Origin: Cylindrotheca closterium
Taxonomy: Eukaryota > Bacillariophyta > Bacillariophyceae > Bacillariales > Bacillariaceae
Assembly (NCBI GenBank): GCA_933822405.4
Contig: CAKOGP040000147.1
Coordinates: forward strand, 1-64,000
Direction of reading: 5' to 3'
Length of the DNA: 64,000 nucleotides
Shown here: piece by piece, positions 1 through 8,383 of the stretch
Layout of the letters: each line of letters opens with the position of its first letter
Position numbering within the stretch: position 1 is the first letter of the stretch
Position numbers and translations under genes: made by a program
Notes under the pieces: model-generated
Databases searched by the model: none
Told to the model about the DNA's origin: nothing
The model's input: the letters and a program-made list of their open reading frames with translations, nothing else

Positions 1-1440
1 TCGGCGCATTCTTGGGCACTTTCCATTTTGGGCTGTCCTTTAATGTTTCCTTGACGTTTTTGACTGCTGCCACGACGTAGTCATAACTTGACATCGTCCA
101 CATGTCGTGTCCATCCAAAGTCTTCTTACGTAACCTAGCTCCCAGGTAGCTTTCTGGAGGTTCAATCTTCCCTTTCTTGAACTTGAATACCCTCCCAATT
201 CCTTCCATCACTTCTTTGGCTTTCATCGACATACATAGGATGTCATCAACGTAGCAAAGGATGTATTCGTAGTATTCCTTGCCGTCAGGTTTCACTGCCG
301 CTTGCATCCAAACGTCTGGGTCGGCAGTTGACGAGCTGAAGCCCAAATCCTCCAAAGTCTCCGCCAGGTGTGATCTGAATGCTGCTGATGAACTTTTTAA
401 GCCATATAATGCTCTTCTTACGATAAATACTTTGCCTTCTTCTTCACCAAACTCGGGTCCTGCTACCAGGTAGCACTTCTCGATTGCCTGTGCAGTGAGG
501 AATGCGTTTTGAATATCCGCGCATTGCAAGTCTAATCCGTTTAGCGCTGCTATCATTAGTAGTATCCGAACTGAATCGCGGGACACTACTGTACTGTAGG
601 TCAATGCTACGGGTGCTTCAGTCTTGTGTCCATCAGCGCAGTACCTCGCTTTCCTTCAAAAGTTTTCCCCTAGTTTCACGTCAAATACTAGGTGTCCCGT
701 GATCTTTTTGTATCCCATCAGCTTCTCAACGTCTCCATCGAATTCTTCAAAAGCGACTTGATTGTTTTTCATCTCCATTTGAATCGAGTCTTGCCATAGC
801 GTGTCCCCATTTGCTTTGTATATTTTGATGGCCTCTTTGATCGATTTTGGGATACGTATTCCGTACTTGTGCGTACGTTCCCAGTACTTTGATTTTACTT
901 TGCCAAGGAATCGCTTTTGCTTTCGAACAACGTGGGGGATCCACCATGCAAAAGCAGGTTCGTCTTGGATGCCCTTGCTTATCGCGTAAACGGCCACTTC
1001 AATCGGGAAAGACTCCTTCATATCTTTCAGAGGTATCCAGTTTGAGGAACCACCTTTCCAAGTAACGTAGAAGTCCCACCCTGCTGTCGTGTGCCGTCTT
1101 TGTTGCGCTCCACTTGCGAGGGGATAAAAGGCATCTATTATGCTGTCGATAGCTTCAATTTCAAAGCATTCAATCATTTTCCTTGTTCCTTTTTGTAAAA
1201 GAATCGAAATCCCTCCGTCCCAGTCGGTCTTCAAGTGTCCTCCGCCTGACCTTGATGATCTTGCCAACGTCTGATTGTCAGGGATTCTCCATTGGACGAG
1301 TAATGCTCTGTGGAGAATCGGGAATTTGAGGTCGATTTTGAACTCGGCTTGTCCAGTGCCAGCACCGGCATTGCTACCGTTTTGCCAGAAGCAGAACAGA
1401 AGATTGCCAAATGGTTTGCCCCTCAACTTGTGGTTTCTCA
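1..1440 (-). mobile_element. Ty1/copia (CoDi-like) pol fragment: reverse transcriptase, truncated
   Basis: Read on the minus strand, positions 1180 to 1 encode a continuous copia-type RT. It contains the ...AFAWWIPHVV region before RT, the RYCADGH and VVSRDSVRI blocks, the CADIQNAFL block, and the catalytic YVDD (in ILCYVDDIL) near position 260. The match is to the diatom CoDi lineage, from family knowledge. A single in-frame TGA at 656-658 interrupts an otherwise open frame, so this copy is dead. Integrase, protease and gag, which should lie to the right, are missing: the frame loses recognisable homology by about 1180-1440, where coding sequence of a different gene begins on the plus strand. 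RNase H would lie to the left, beyond the window. The exact right border is uncertain. Confidence 0.88.
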
Positions 1441-1749
1441 AGATAAGAAGGTGAGAGACCCGCTTTGAAAGGTATTCGGAGTAATGCAGTGCGCCAGTTG
1501 CAAACGACTTCCGAAAATCCTCTCCGATACATGATTGCTGATGTATTGGACATCTGTGCCGTTGCACAAGAGGAAACATGCTCTGCTGCCTCTACAATTC
1601 CCAACTGCAGCTTTGTGAAAGTAAAGATGCAGTTGCTTCTCCGTGGAGATGAACTTAACATGTACGTGACGGCTTTGCTCGCTGAGTTCTTCCCAGAAGG
1701 CAAAAACCTCAAAGATGAGATTGGGTTGCCCGTGATTTTGACATCTTTG

Positions 1750-1845
1750 TGTTGGAACGTGTATTAGATACTGAGATTGGAGTAGTCAGCTTAAGGTAGC
1801 CTGGTAGGCGCAGCGGTTCGATTCCGTAATACCTTATATTTGACA
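1750..1845 (+). repeat. Left LTR of the TRIM, with tRNA-like fold
   Basis: Positions 1792-1836 fold as a tRNA without an anticodon arm. There is a 7-bp acceptor-like stem (TAAGGTA with TACCTTA, perfect), a D-arm-like GCC-TGGTA-GGC (1799-1809), and a T-arm-like CGG-TTCGATT-CCG (1814-1826). TAGCCTGGTAGG resembles an RNA polymerase III A box (one mismatch) and GGTTCGATTCC is a perfect B box. The A-to-B spacing is unusually short. Confidence 0.78.
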
Positions 1846-2013
1846 TGGTAAGGGTTATGGGATCAAGTCCCGATTCACAGTGCCTTGTCGATCTTGGAAA
1901 TGAATGCTGACTGTCTGCATCGACAGGATAAAGATGGACGTGCGAGGGTTTCGACACCAGGAATGGGTGTGCAAGGCTGAAGGGCTTTTCCCTAAGTATT
2001 GAATAAGGGAGGA

Positions 2014-2109
2014 TGTTGGAACGTGTATCAGATACTTAGATTGGACTAGTCAGATTAAGGTAGCCTGGTAGGCAAAGCGGTTTGATTCCGTAATACCTTA
2101 TATTTGACA
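2014..2109 (+). repeat. Right LTR of the TRIM, with tRNA-like fold
   Basis: Second LTR copy, about 90 percent identical to the left one. The tRNA-like fold (2056-2100) is kept: the acceptor stem and D-like arm are unchanged, and the T loop is TTTGATT instead of TTCGATT. Differences between the LTRs show that the insertion is not brand new. Confidence 0.78.
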
Positions 2110-3333
2110 TCTTTGCTGCAAAGGGCATTCGTGCGACTGGTTCTACCGCAAGGCTCCTAGTGCGATGCCGTCTTGGCAGCCAAGTCTTTCTCCTTCAGAT
2201 TATCCAACTATTCTTGCATCGGCTAATCCAAGTGCTTTGGTTCCTGAACCTACCAAGAAACCCTCAGAGTCGCCCAGCAAGACCCCTTCCGCAACGCCAT
2301 CGAGTGCCCCGACTCCGACCCCACCGCCAACACTTGCTTCGGTTCCAGGAGAAACACCAAGTCCAACAGAGACATCCTCTGCAACTCCCTCGTCTACGCC
2401 ATCAGTCGCTCCTGCCGTTGGAAGCACACCGTCTCCATAAAAAACCGTCGACGTTGGAGCCTACGCTTGGAATCAGCGCCTCGCCGTCGGTTGATCCATC
2501 TATCAAGCCCTCTGCATCACCAAGCGTCGAACCGTCTCTGTTGCCTTTGGATCAACCTTCCATCCAACATTCAATGGAACCATCATTGTCACCTTCTACA
2601 CCTCAGCCATCTTTATCACCAACAATACCATGTAATCGATCCAATGCTGAGCTTTTGGAGGCTGTTTTGAACTGGTTTCAAAGCAAGGCAACAGTCGAAA
2701 CCCAATATGGACCGATGGGAGACTGGTGTTTCGCTATCGGTGTAACAAGCATGCAAAACCTCTTCTTTGGTAAAAGCACATTCAACAAGGATTTATCAAA
2801 TTGGGATGTTTCTTCCGTTACTGACATGAGTGGAGTGTTTTGGAATGCACGGTCATTTAATCAAGACTTGTCATCCTGGGACGTTTCTTCTGTCACCAAT
2901 ATGAAGAGCATGTTCAGCGGCGCAAGTGCATTCAATCAAGGCGTGTCGTCCTGGGACGTTTCTTCCGTCACGACCATGAAAAGTTTGTTCAATGGAGCAA
3001 GATCATTCAATCAAGACTTGTCATCCTGGGACGTTTCTTCTGTCACGGACATGAGCGACCTGGGACGTTTCTTCTGTCACGGACATGAGTGACATGTTCG
3101 CAAACCATCCATTTTTCAACCAAGACTTGTCATCATGGGATGTTTCTTCCGTCATTTCAATGCATCGGATGTTCTACCAAGCATCATCTTTCGATCAGAG
3201 TCTTTGTACATGGGGCGCGCGGATTCCAAACAATGCAAATGTCCTCGATGCATTTGCTGACACCAACTGCCCGTCGAAGTCCGATCCAAACTTCTCTGCG
3301 ACTCCACCTGGCCCTTTTCGCCACACTTGTTAG

Positions 3334-4047
3334 AATAAAAGGAAAGTTCACGTGTATGGGGAGTACTGTAACGACCATCCTCGTGTTGGTTTGATGTCGT
3401 TTTTTCGTCAGTTTGTTTTGTGTGGTGGTCCATGGAGAAGCGAAATCGATGAGGATAGTACTGGTGTCACTGCTTGCTCATAGCATCTTGAATTTTGCAG
3501 AGTTGCCTCATGCTGGTACCAATGTACAATTGCACGATTGAAATTTAAAAATGTCATTTCGCCCTCATCGACGCCATCACACCGCGCAATGCCACACCCA
3601 ATCCCTGTTGAATGAATAATACCATATCAATCATCAATGCCAACAATTCTTTTTGATCCGAGAGTGTTTTATCGACCATATTGATAGCTTTGATATTCGT
3701 ACCTTTCGATCAGGCAGTGTACCGTGGTAGGCCTTCAATACTCAAACATAGTTCGGAGGAAGGTCGATTTTAAAAATTGTGTTGCGATGAATACAAATAA
3801 GCCACGAACTGGATCAATTCGACTGTAACCGATGCTAGAGATAAGCGCAATGGGTACAGCCAAGAGTGGAACAGGAGTTCTGTAGTACTGTACCATTTCG
3901 TCTCCGACCTTGTCACATCTGAGGTCCACATTGCTGCATATGTATATTCCATGATTTGTAATAGGACTATTAATAGTTACTAGTCTTGGCAATATACATG
4001 AGAGAAGATCGGTGCGCCAATGATTTGAAGCAAGAACTGGAATATAA
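3334..4047. other. Intergenic, nothing recognised
   Basis: About 700 bp between two convergent genes. Short open frames here have no family resemblance. No repeat, RNA gene or hairpin stood out. Confidence 0.5.
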
Positions 4048-5679
4048 TTAGCTTTGTTCCTTGTTTGCAAGGAAAAGTTTTGGCATAGTGGATGACAGAC
4101 TTCTCGAACAAGAATGCATCCAGAGACTGGTAGCCGCCAACAACCCTCCCACAATTTGTGCCGAGGAAATTCCATGGGATCCAGCTTGTAAAAAGCCAGA
4201 AAGAAGAATCCCAAAGATGAGTGCGAATCCCTTTTGGACTGAACCCGCATGTTTGGTGACCAATCCAACCAAGATTCCACCAAACGAGTTGGTCAAAATA
4301 GGAATCATCGTCTTGGGGGTCCACAAATGAAAGAATCCATGCTGACCGATTTGTTTGCCATCTTGACTGAAAAAGAGGCTGGTGGTCAAGACAAGGACGG
4401 ATGCCACTGTCAATTCCATACTGAAAAGATAAGGATTGATCGGTGTTGCCTTGGTGACGGTGGTGGTGACGGTTGTGGTGCTTTCGATGACAGATGATGG
4501 CACCTTCTTTTTGGTGACTCCTTGCAAGTTTTTTTGTGTCAAGGCACCCGCCAGTCCCGAGAGGAAACTGGCAAAGAGACATGGAAGAACACCATGGGTG
4601 AATCGTCGACCCTTTGGCATTATGGTAGCCACTCCATTTCCCAACAAGGAAACAATGTTTCCAAAGGACACTACACCTTCAATCACCAAGGCCGATACGA
4701 GTAGCAAGATCAGCGACAAGGCTTGAACTTTGGATTGTCTCTTCCCCATGACGAGGAAACAACAAAGGGCAGCCGACAAAGTCTTGGTTTGATTCAAGAC
4801 GTTAAAGGTCAAAGCTTCCAAGTTCTGATACGCCAACAGCGATGCCAAGTTTTGCACCGTGTAAATCGCCGCCGGGATCCCCGCCATGGTGAGCCAGGAT
4901 CGCAGGGTCAAGCGGGATATTTCAAAGCTTCGCATCTTGGGGGAGGTGGATCCATAAAAGGCAAACAGCGCAATGACGCCCTTGACCAATTCTTGGGTCA
5001 TGACCACAGAGCTTTTGCAGATTCCTCGAGGGGCGAATCGTTTCACAAGAACCGGTTGGATTCCAAATTGAATAGCGAGAAGACTCATGAATAGAATTGC
5101 CTTTTTAGAAATCCCGCCGTCGGATGATTGCATCGTCGGTGATGATGATGCTTTTGTGGTTTCTGCCGCAGTCGTGGGAGGCCTGGGAGGATGAATGGAG
5201 ATCCAAACAGGTTCTGGAACATTGGAGAATGTAGGTGTCACTTCAGTCTGTTGTTGTTGTTGTGGTTGCGACTGTTGCGAGTGCTGTGATTGTTGCTGTT
5301 GTGATTGCTGTTGCGATTGCTGTTGCTGAAGCGGTTCCGTCGGTGAGGAAGCTTCAGAAGTACCGGTCGTGGCTGCGGATCTCAATCGTAATTCAGCTCG
5401 CATATTCCGAGCTGCCTTCTTAATCTTATTCTTGGCTCGCTTCAGACGACTTCCGCCTGATACTTGCAGACCTGGAGCCAACGGACCATCAAAGGGTCTG
5501 TCGGTCTTATTATTGGGTCGAGAGGATGGGTTGGGACGACTGATGGAAGCATCAGCAGACGGAAGAGGAGAGATGGCATTCACAGAGGCCATCTGAGTAT
5601 TCAGAGCTGCTAGCATGGCAACGGCAGCCAGCATTGCTGAATTTCGCTTGTAGTGACAATGGGGAGTAGGTTGAGCCAT
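4048..5679 (-). CDS. Nucleotide-sugar transporter (SLC35A / UDP-galactose-type)
   Basis: 543 aa, ATG at 5679, no intron needed. It would exchange a nucleotide sugar for the nucleoside monophosphate across the Golgi/ER (or another endomembrane), feeding glycan synthesis. Residues 1-35 hold a hydrophobic signal or anchor (AMLAAVAMLAAL). Residues about 115-148 are a Gln/Ser-rich low-complexity linker. The transporter core (about 190-540) has about ten hydrophobic segments and the family block IYTVQNLASLLAYQNL... VLNQTKTLSAALCCF...MGKRQSKVQ, which matches the second and third helices of the PF04142 family. A long N-terminal extension before the core is common in diatom members. Substrate cannot be read from sequence. 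The ATG at 5679 lies about 120 bp downstream of an AT-rich stretch, and no other upstream in-frame ATG was chosen. Confidence 0.85.
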   Translation of the reverse strand: MAQPTPHCHYKRNSAMLAAVAMLAALNTQMASVNAISPLPSADASISRPNPSSRPNNKTDRPFDGPLAPGLQVSGGSRLKRAKNKIKKAARNMRAELRLRSAATTGTSEASSPTEPLQQQQSQQQSQQQQSQHSQQSQPQQQQQTEVTPTFSNVPEPVWISIHPPRPPTTAAETTKASSSPTMQSSDGGISKKAILFMSLLAIQFGIQPVLVKRFAPRGICKSSVVMTQELVKGVIALFAFYGSTSPKMRSFEISRLTLRSWLTMAGIPAAIYTVQNLASLLAYQNLEALTFNVLNQTKTLSAALCCFLVMGKRQSKVQALSLILLLVSALVIEGVVSFGNIVSLLGNGVATIMPKGRRFTHGVLPCLFASFLSGLAGALTQKNLQGVTKKKVPSSVIESTTTVTTTVTKATPINPYLFSMELTVASVLVLTTSLFFSQDGKQIGQHGFFHLWTPKTMIPILTNSFGGILVGLVTKHAGSVQKGFALIFGILLSGFLQAGSHGISSAQIVGGLLAATSLWMHSCSRSLSSTMPKLFLANKEQS

Positions 5680-6247
5680 CGTGGTATAACAGTGGGATGA
5701 AATATTGTGCTTATAGGAATGAGTGATATAAAAGATGATGGGTGATTCCGATCAGCTTTCAATTTTTGAAAAAAGGGATGAGATGGTTTGTTTTGCTGAC
5801 TCAACGAGAAAAAAAAGATGGATTGGACCCGATTCTATTCTGAACCAATCATTACGACGCGCGTCAATTTTTTTTAAACAAGCTTGAAGTAAAATCTTCT
5901 AAACGAATGATAATCCTTTATTTCAGATTTGGTTGCCGTAGATGGACAGACACATAACGGCATACTCAGTCAGTTGAATGACGTACGTTTTGCTTCAACT
6001 TCGATTTCAAAATCTCAAATCCGAATCCTTTTGGCCATTCAAAACATTTGCGACTACAAAAGTACACGTGTACTGTCCAATATCAAATCATTGGCTGGGA
6101 ACAATTTAGTTTTAGTATGTAGTTTAGCAGTGTATGTTACCTACAATGGTACCGGTACTGTATGTGTATTCGCTAGAATCTATCAATGAATGAATCAATC
6201 ATCGTATATATGTATGCAAATGCAATTGCTGGCTGGGCATTATTTTT
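5680..6247. other. Intergenic, nothing recognised
   Basis: Upstream region of the nucleotide-sugar transporter and 3' side of the YeiH-family gene. AT-rich; only unsupported short frames. Confidence 0.45.
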
Positions 6248-7576
6248 TTAGACACCCAAGAAGAAGCGGGCAGCTCCCAATCCACCAACCGTCAACCAAA
6301 CCCAAAGCATAGCGGCAAGGAGCACAGGCTTGGGTCCCAACTTGCGAATTTCCACCAAGTCGGAATCGATTCCCAAGGCGGCCATGGCGCAAATAAGAGA
6401 AAAGGCCGAAGTCTTGCTGGCCATCTTGACCAAGGCAGCTGGAATTGGCAACACCGAGTTCAAGGCCGAAAGGCCCACAAATCCAAAGGCAAACCATGGA
6501 AGAACAATCTTGCATCCGCTTTGCTCGACTGCTTTGCCGGCAGCCTTGGCTTCTAGGAGGCACTTGCGGTTTTTGAACCAAGAAAGTGACATCAAGGCGG
6601 GTGCCAAAAGCAAAACACGGGCCAACTTGGTGACAACTGCAGTGACAGCAACGTCCCCGCCCATGGCCTTTCCGGCAGCGACCACTCCAGCAATCTCGTG
6701 CATGGTGGAACCAGTAAAGATACCCATGAGTTTGGGATTGGCTGTCAGGCAGGGGATCCACTTGTACAAGAGGGGATACAAGAACATGGAAAGGGTTCCA
6801 CCCATCACCACGGTTCCGACAGCGGCAGAGACTTGATGAGACTCTCCTCCGACGACAGGTTGAGTGGCCAAGACAGCCGAGCAGCCGCAAATGGCAGCAC
6901 CGGATCCAATCAAAGTGGAAGTAGTCTCGTCCAAACCAAAAAGTTTTTGGCCCAAGTTGACACCCAAAAAGAGGGTCGATGACACAATGAAAGCGTCCGT
7001 GGCAAGTCCAGCAAAGCCAATGCCAGCAATTTGTTGCAAGGTAATCTTGAATCCATACAAGATGATACCAAGACGCAGCAAGCGTCCCTTGGAAAACTTG
7101 ATTCCAGAAGCAAGGGTGCGCTTGGCATCGCCCTTGTGCAAGCAATTTCCATACACCATGCCAAAGATGGTGGCCCATAGCAATGGAGATACATGAGTCC
7201 CAAGTGGAGTCTTGGAGACTGCAATGGATAGTTGTCCGAGAGCAGCAGCCAAAGCTACGCCAGGAGTACGTTCGGCAACAAAGTTGGTAAGCTGATCGAA
7301 TCTTGTGGTGGTGGTGCGCTGTTCTTCGAAAAAGGTGGAAGTTGTGGCAATTCCAACATTAGTGAGGCTTTCCTTATTATTGTTCTTGTTGTTGTTGTTG
7401 GGAGTGAGGTGAAGTAGAGTATGGGAATGTTTGTTTTTGTTCACGGTGGTCTGCGAAAGAGGAGTCTTTGGGACAAATGCGTCAGCGTTGACACACAAAG
7501 CCAAAAACATCACCATAAAGAGACACCTGTAGTTGCGCTTGAACGCTAGCTCACGAGGGTTGCTGGGGCAATTCAT
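6248..7576 (-). CDS. YeiH/UPF0324-family membrane protein, probably plastid-targeted
   Basis: 442 aa, ATG at 7576. The N-terminus is a hydrophobic signal peptide (LFMVMFLALCV) ending in ADA|FVP at residues 31-36, which fits the diatom plastid motif (ASAF-type, cleavage before Phe). A Ser/Thr/Asn-rich transit-like stretch follows (to about 95). The rest is a ten-helix-like membrane domain with the family blocks GIILYGFKITLQQI, GSGAAICGCSAVLA (Cys-rich loop) and FTGSTMHEIAGVVAA (PF03601). Bacterial relatives are annotated as putative sulfate exporters, but direct transport evidence is thin. Inferred location: inner plastid envelope or another membrane of the complex plastid. Tri-nucleotide-type Asn repeats (NNNNKNNNK) lie in the linker. 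Confidence 0.88.
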   Translation of the reverse strand: MNCPSNPRELAFKRNYRCLFMVMFLALCVNADAFVPKTPLSQTTVNKNKHSHTLLHLTPNNNNKNNNKESLTNVGIATTSTFFEEQRTTTTRFDQLTNFVAERTPGVALAAALGQLSIAVSKTPLGTHVSPLLWATIFGMVYGNCLHKGDAKRTLASGIKFSKGRLLRLGIILYGFKITLQQIAGIGFAGLATDAFIVSSTLFLGVNLGQKLFGLDETTSTLIGSGAAICGCSAVLATQPVVGGESHQVSAAVGTVVMGGTLSMFLYPLLYKWIPCLTANPKLMGIFTGSTMHEIAGVVAAGKAMGGDVAVTAVVTKLARVLLLAPALMSLSWFKNRKCLLEAKAAGKAVEQSGCKIVLPWFAFGFVGLSALNSVLPIPAALVKMASKTSAFSLICAMAALGIDSDLVEIRKLGPKPVLLAAMLWVWLTVGGLGAARFFLGV

Positions 7577-8383
7577 GTTGAGCTGCTATTTGGGAGAGCG
7601 TTGTGGTTATATTGTCAGAACAATAATGGCTGTTGTGCTTTGTTTTAGTGACCTTGTCTGGCAAGGAGGGTTCTTGATTTCCTTTTGTACGAGGAAACAG
7701 TGTAAGTTTGTGGGTGGGTTTCTGTCGCAAAAGTTGACAACTCCTTTGATGCCTGTCGTTGTGAGGTCTATTTCAAAAATGGGGTGATATGATTGGTGGA
7801 AATGAGTATCTTGGTTGTCTTTATACGCGTTGTCCAGAAAGCTGTGGTTCCTACAGTACTTACCTGGATGCCTTGAACACCACAAAAAAAAGTTGAGAGT
7901 GATGTGGTTTGCATTTTCAAGGATGAATCTTTTCCACTTTTGATGATTTTGCCAGAAAAAGCGCGAGCAATGTACTTAACGTAGAGGGTTCTGCCATTTG
8001 TTCGCTGTAGATTCAGTACTGTGGAAAGGATGACAGCATTTTCAAAGAGCCGGCCGCAAGAAAATCTTCACTTAAGGTATATCGAAGTCAGAGGAGTCGA
8101 TGTATGAAAGTGCGGCAAAAGTGCCGCACTTTGAAAGTGCTAGTTCCCATCTGGTGATGAGCAGACTGACACGGGAATTCTGTCTCTACAAGAGGGATCA
8201 CCCGCAATGGATTGAACTCTTCCCGCCCCGTTTTTTTGGCAGATGACTTGCCTTCTGCCTGGTCGACAGTCATTGATGACCAACAAGCGCAGAGATCCAT
8301 CCTCTTGAGGAAAAGCGAGAAATCTCACATCTTTTGTATTTTGCGTCTTCTATTTTATATTAGACTAAACAAATCAAGGCATC
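7577..8383. other. Divergent intergenic region between the YeiH gene and the next plus-strand gene
   Basis: Holds both promoters by position. One perfect hairpin (8107-8132) is listed separately. Nothing else recognised. Confidence 0.45.
8107..8132. repeat. Perfect 11-bp inverted repeat
   Basis: Arms AAAGTGCGGCA and TGCCGCACTTT with a 4-nt loop (AAAG), about 250 bp upstream of the next start codon. It could be a palindromic factor site, an RNA hairpin or a small-element scar. The inner AGTGC also recurs just downstream (8134-8141). Confidence 0.6.

Larger units (their letters stand above)
1750..2109 (+). mobile_element. TRIM (terminal-repeat retrotransposon in miniature), non-autonomous
   Basis: Two 96-bp direct repeats (1750-1845 and 2014-2109), both starting TGTTGGAACG and ending TTTGACA, flank a 168-bp non-coding core. 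Directly after the left repeat is a primer-binding-like TGGTAAGGG (1846), and directly before the right repeat is a purine tract GAATAAGGGAGGA (2001-2013), as expected for an LTR element in plus orientation. The flanks share CTTTG/TCTTTG (to 1749 and from 2110), a plausible 5-6-bp target duplication. There is no coding capacity, so mobilisation would depend on another element. The LTR ends resemble diatom copia LTRs, but this is not proof of parentage. Confidence 0.8.
1447..3333 (+). pseudogene. DUF285 (BspA/Mycoplasma-type repeat) surface protein, broken by a retroelement and two frameshifts
   Basis: Coding sequence runs in frame from 1447 to 1749 (ADVLDICAVAQEE... LTSL), is interrupted by a TRIM element (1750-2109), and resumes at about 2116 with a Cys-rich stretch (CCKGHSCDWFYR). 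A Pro/Ser/Thr-rich stalk of PSxSPS-type repeats follows, then DUF285 repeats of about 25 aa (FNQDLSSWDVSSVTDM) from about 2755 to 3200. Breaks: a frame change at the A6 run 2439-2444 in the stalk, and a 34-bp tandem duplication (3025-3058 and 3059-3092) that shifts the last repeats. Stop at 3333. No ATG or signal peptide is visible upstream; the copia fragment abuts the 5' end. DUF285 proteins are usually surface-exposed. Joining the two halves across the TRIM is my inference, based on the continuous Cys-rich reading. Confidence 0.72.

Noticed and set aside
1792..1836. Genuine tRNA gene
   Set aside because: There is no anticodon arm and it lies inside a repeated LTR; tRNA-like only.
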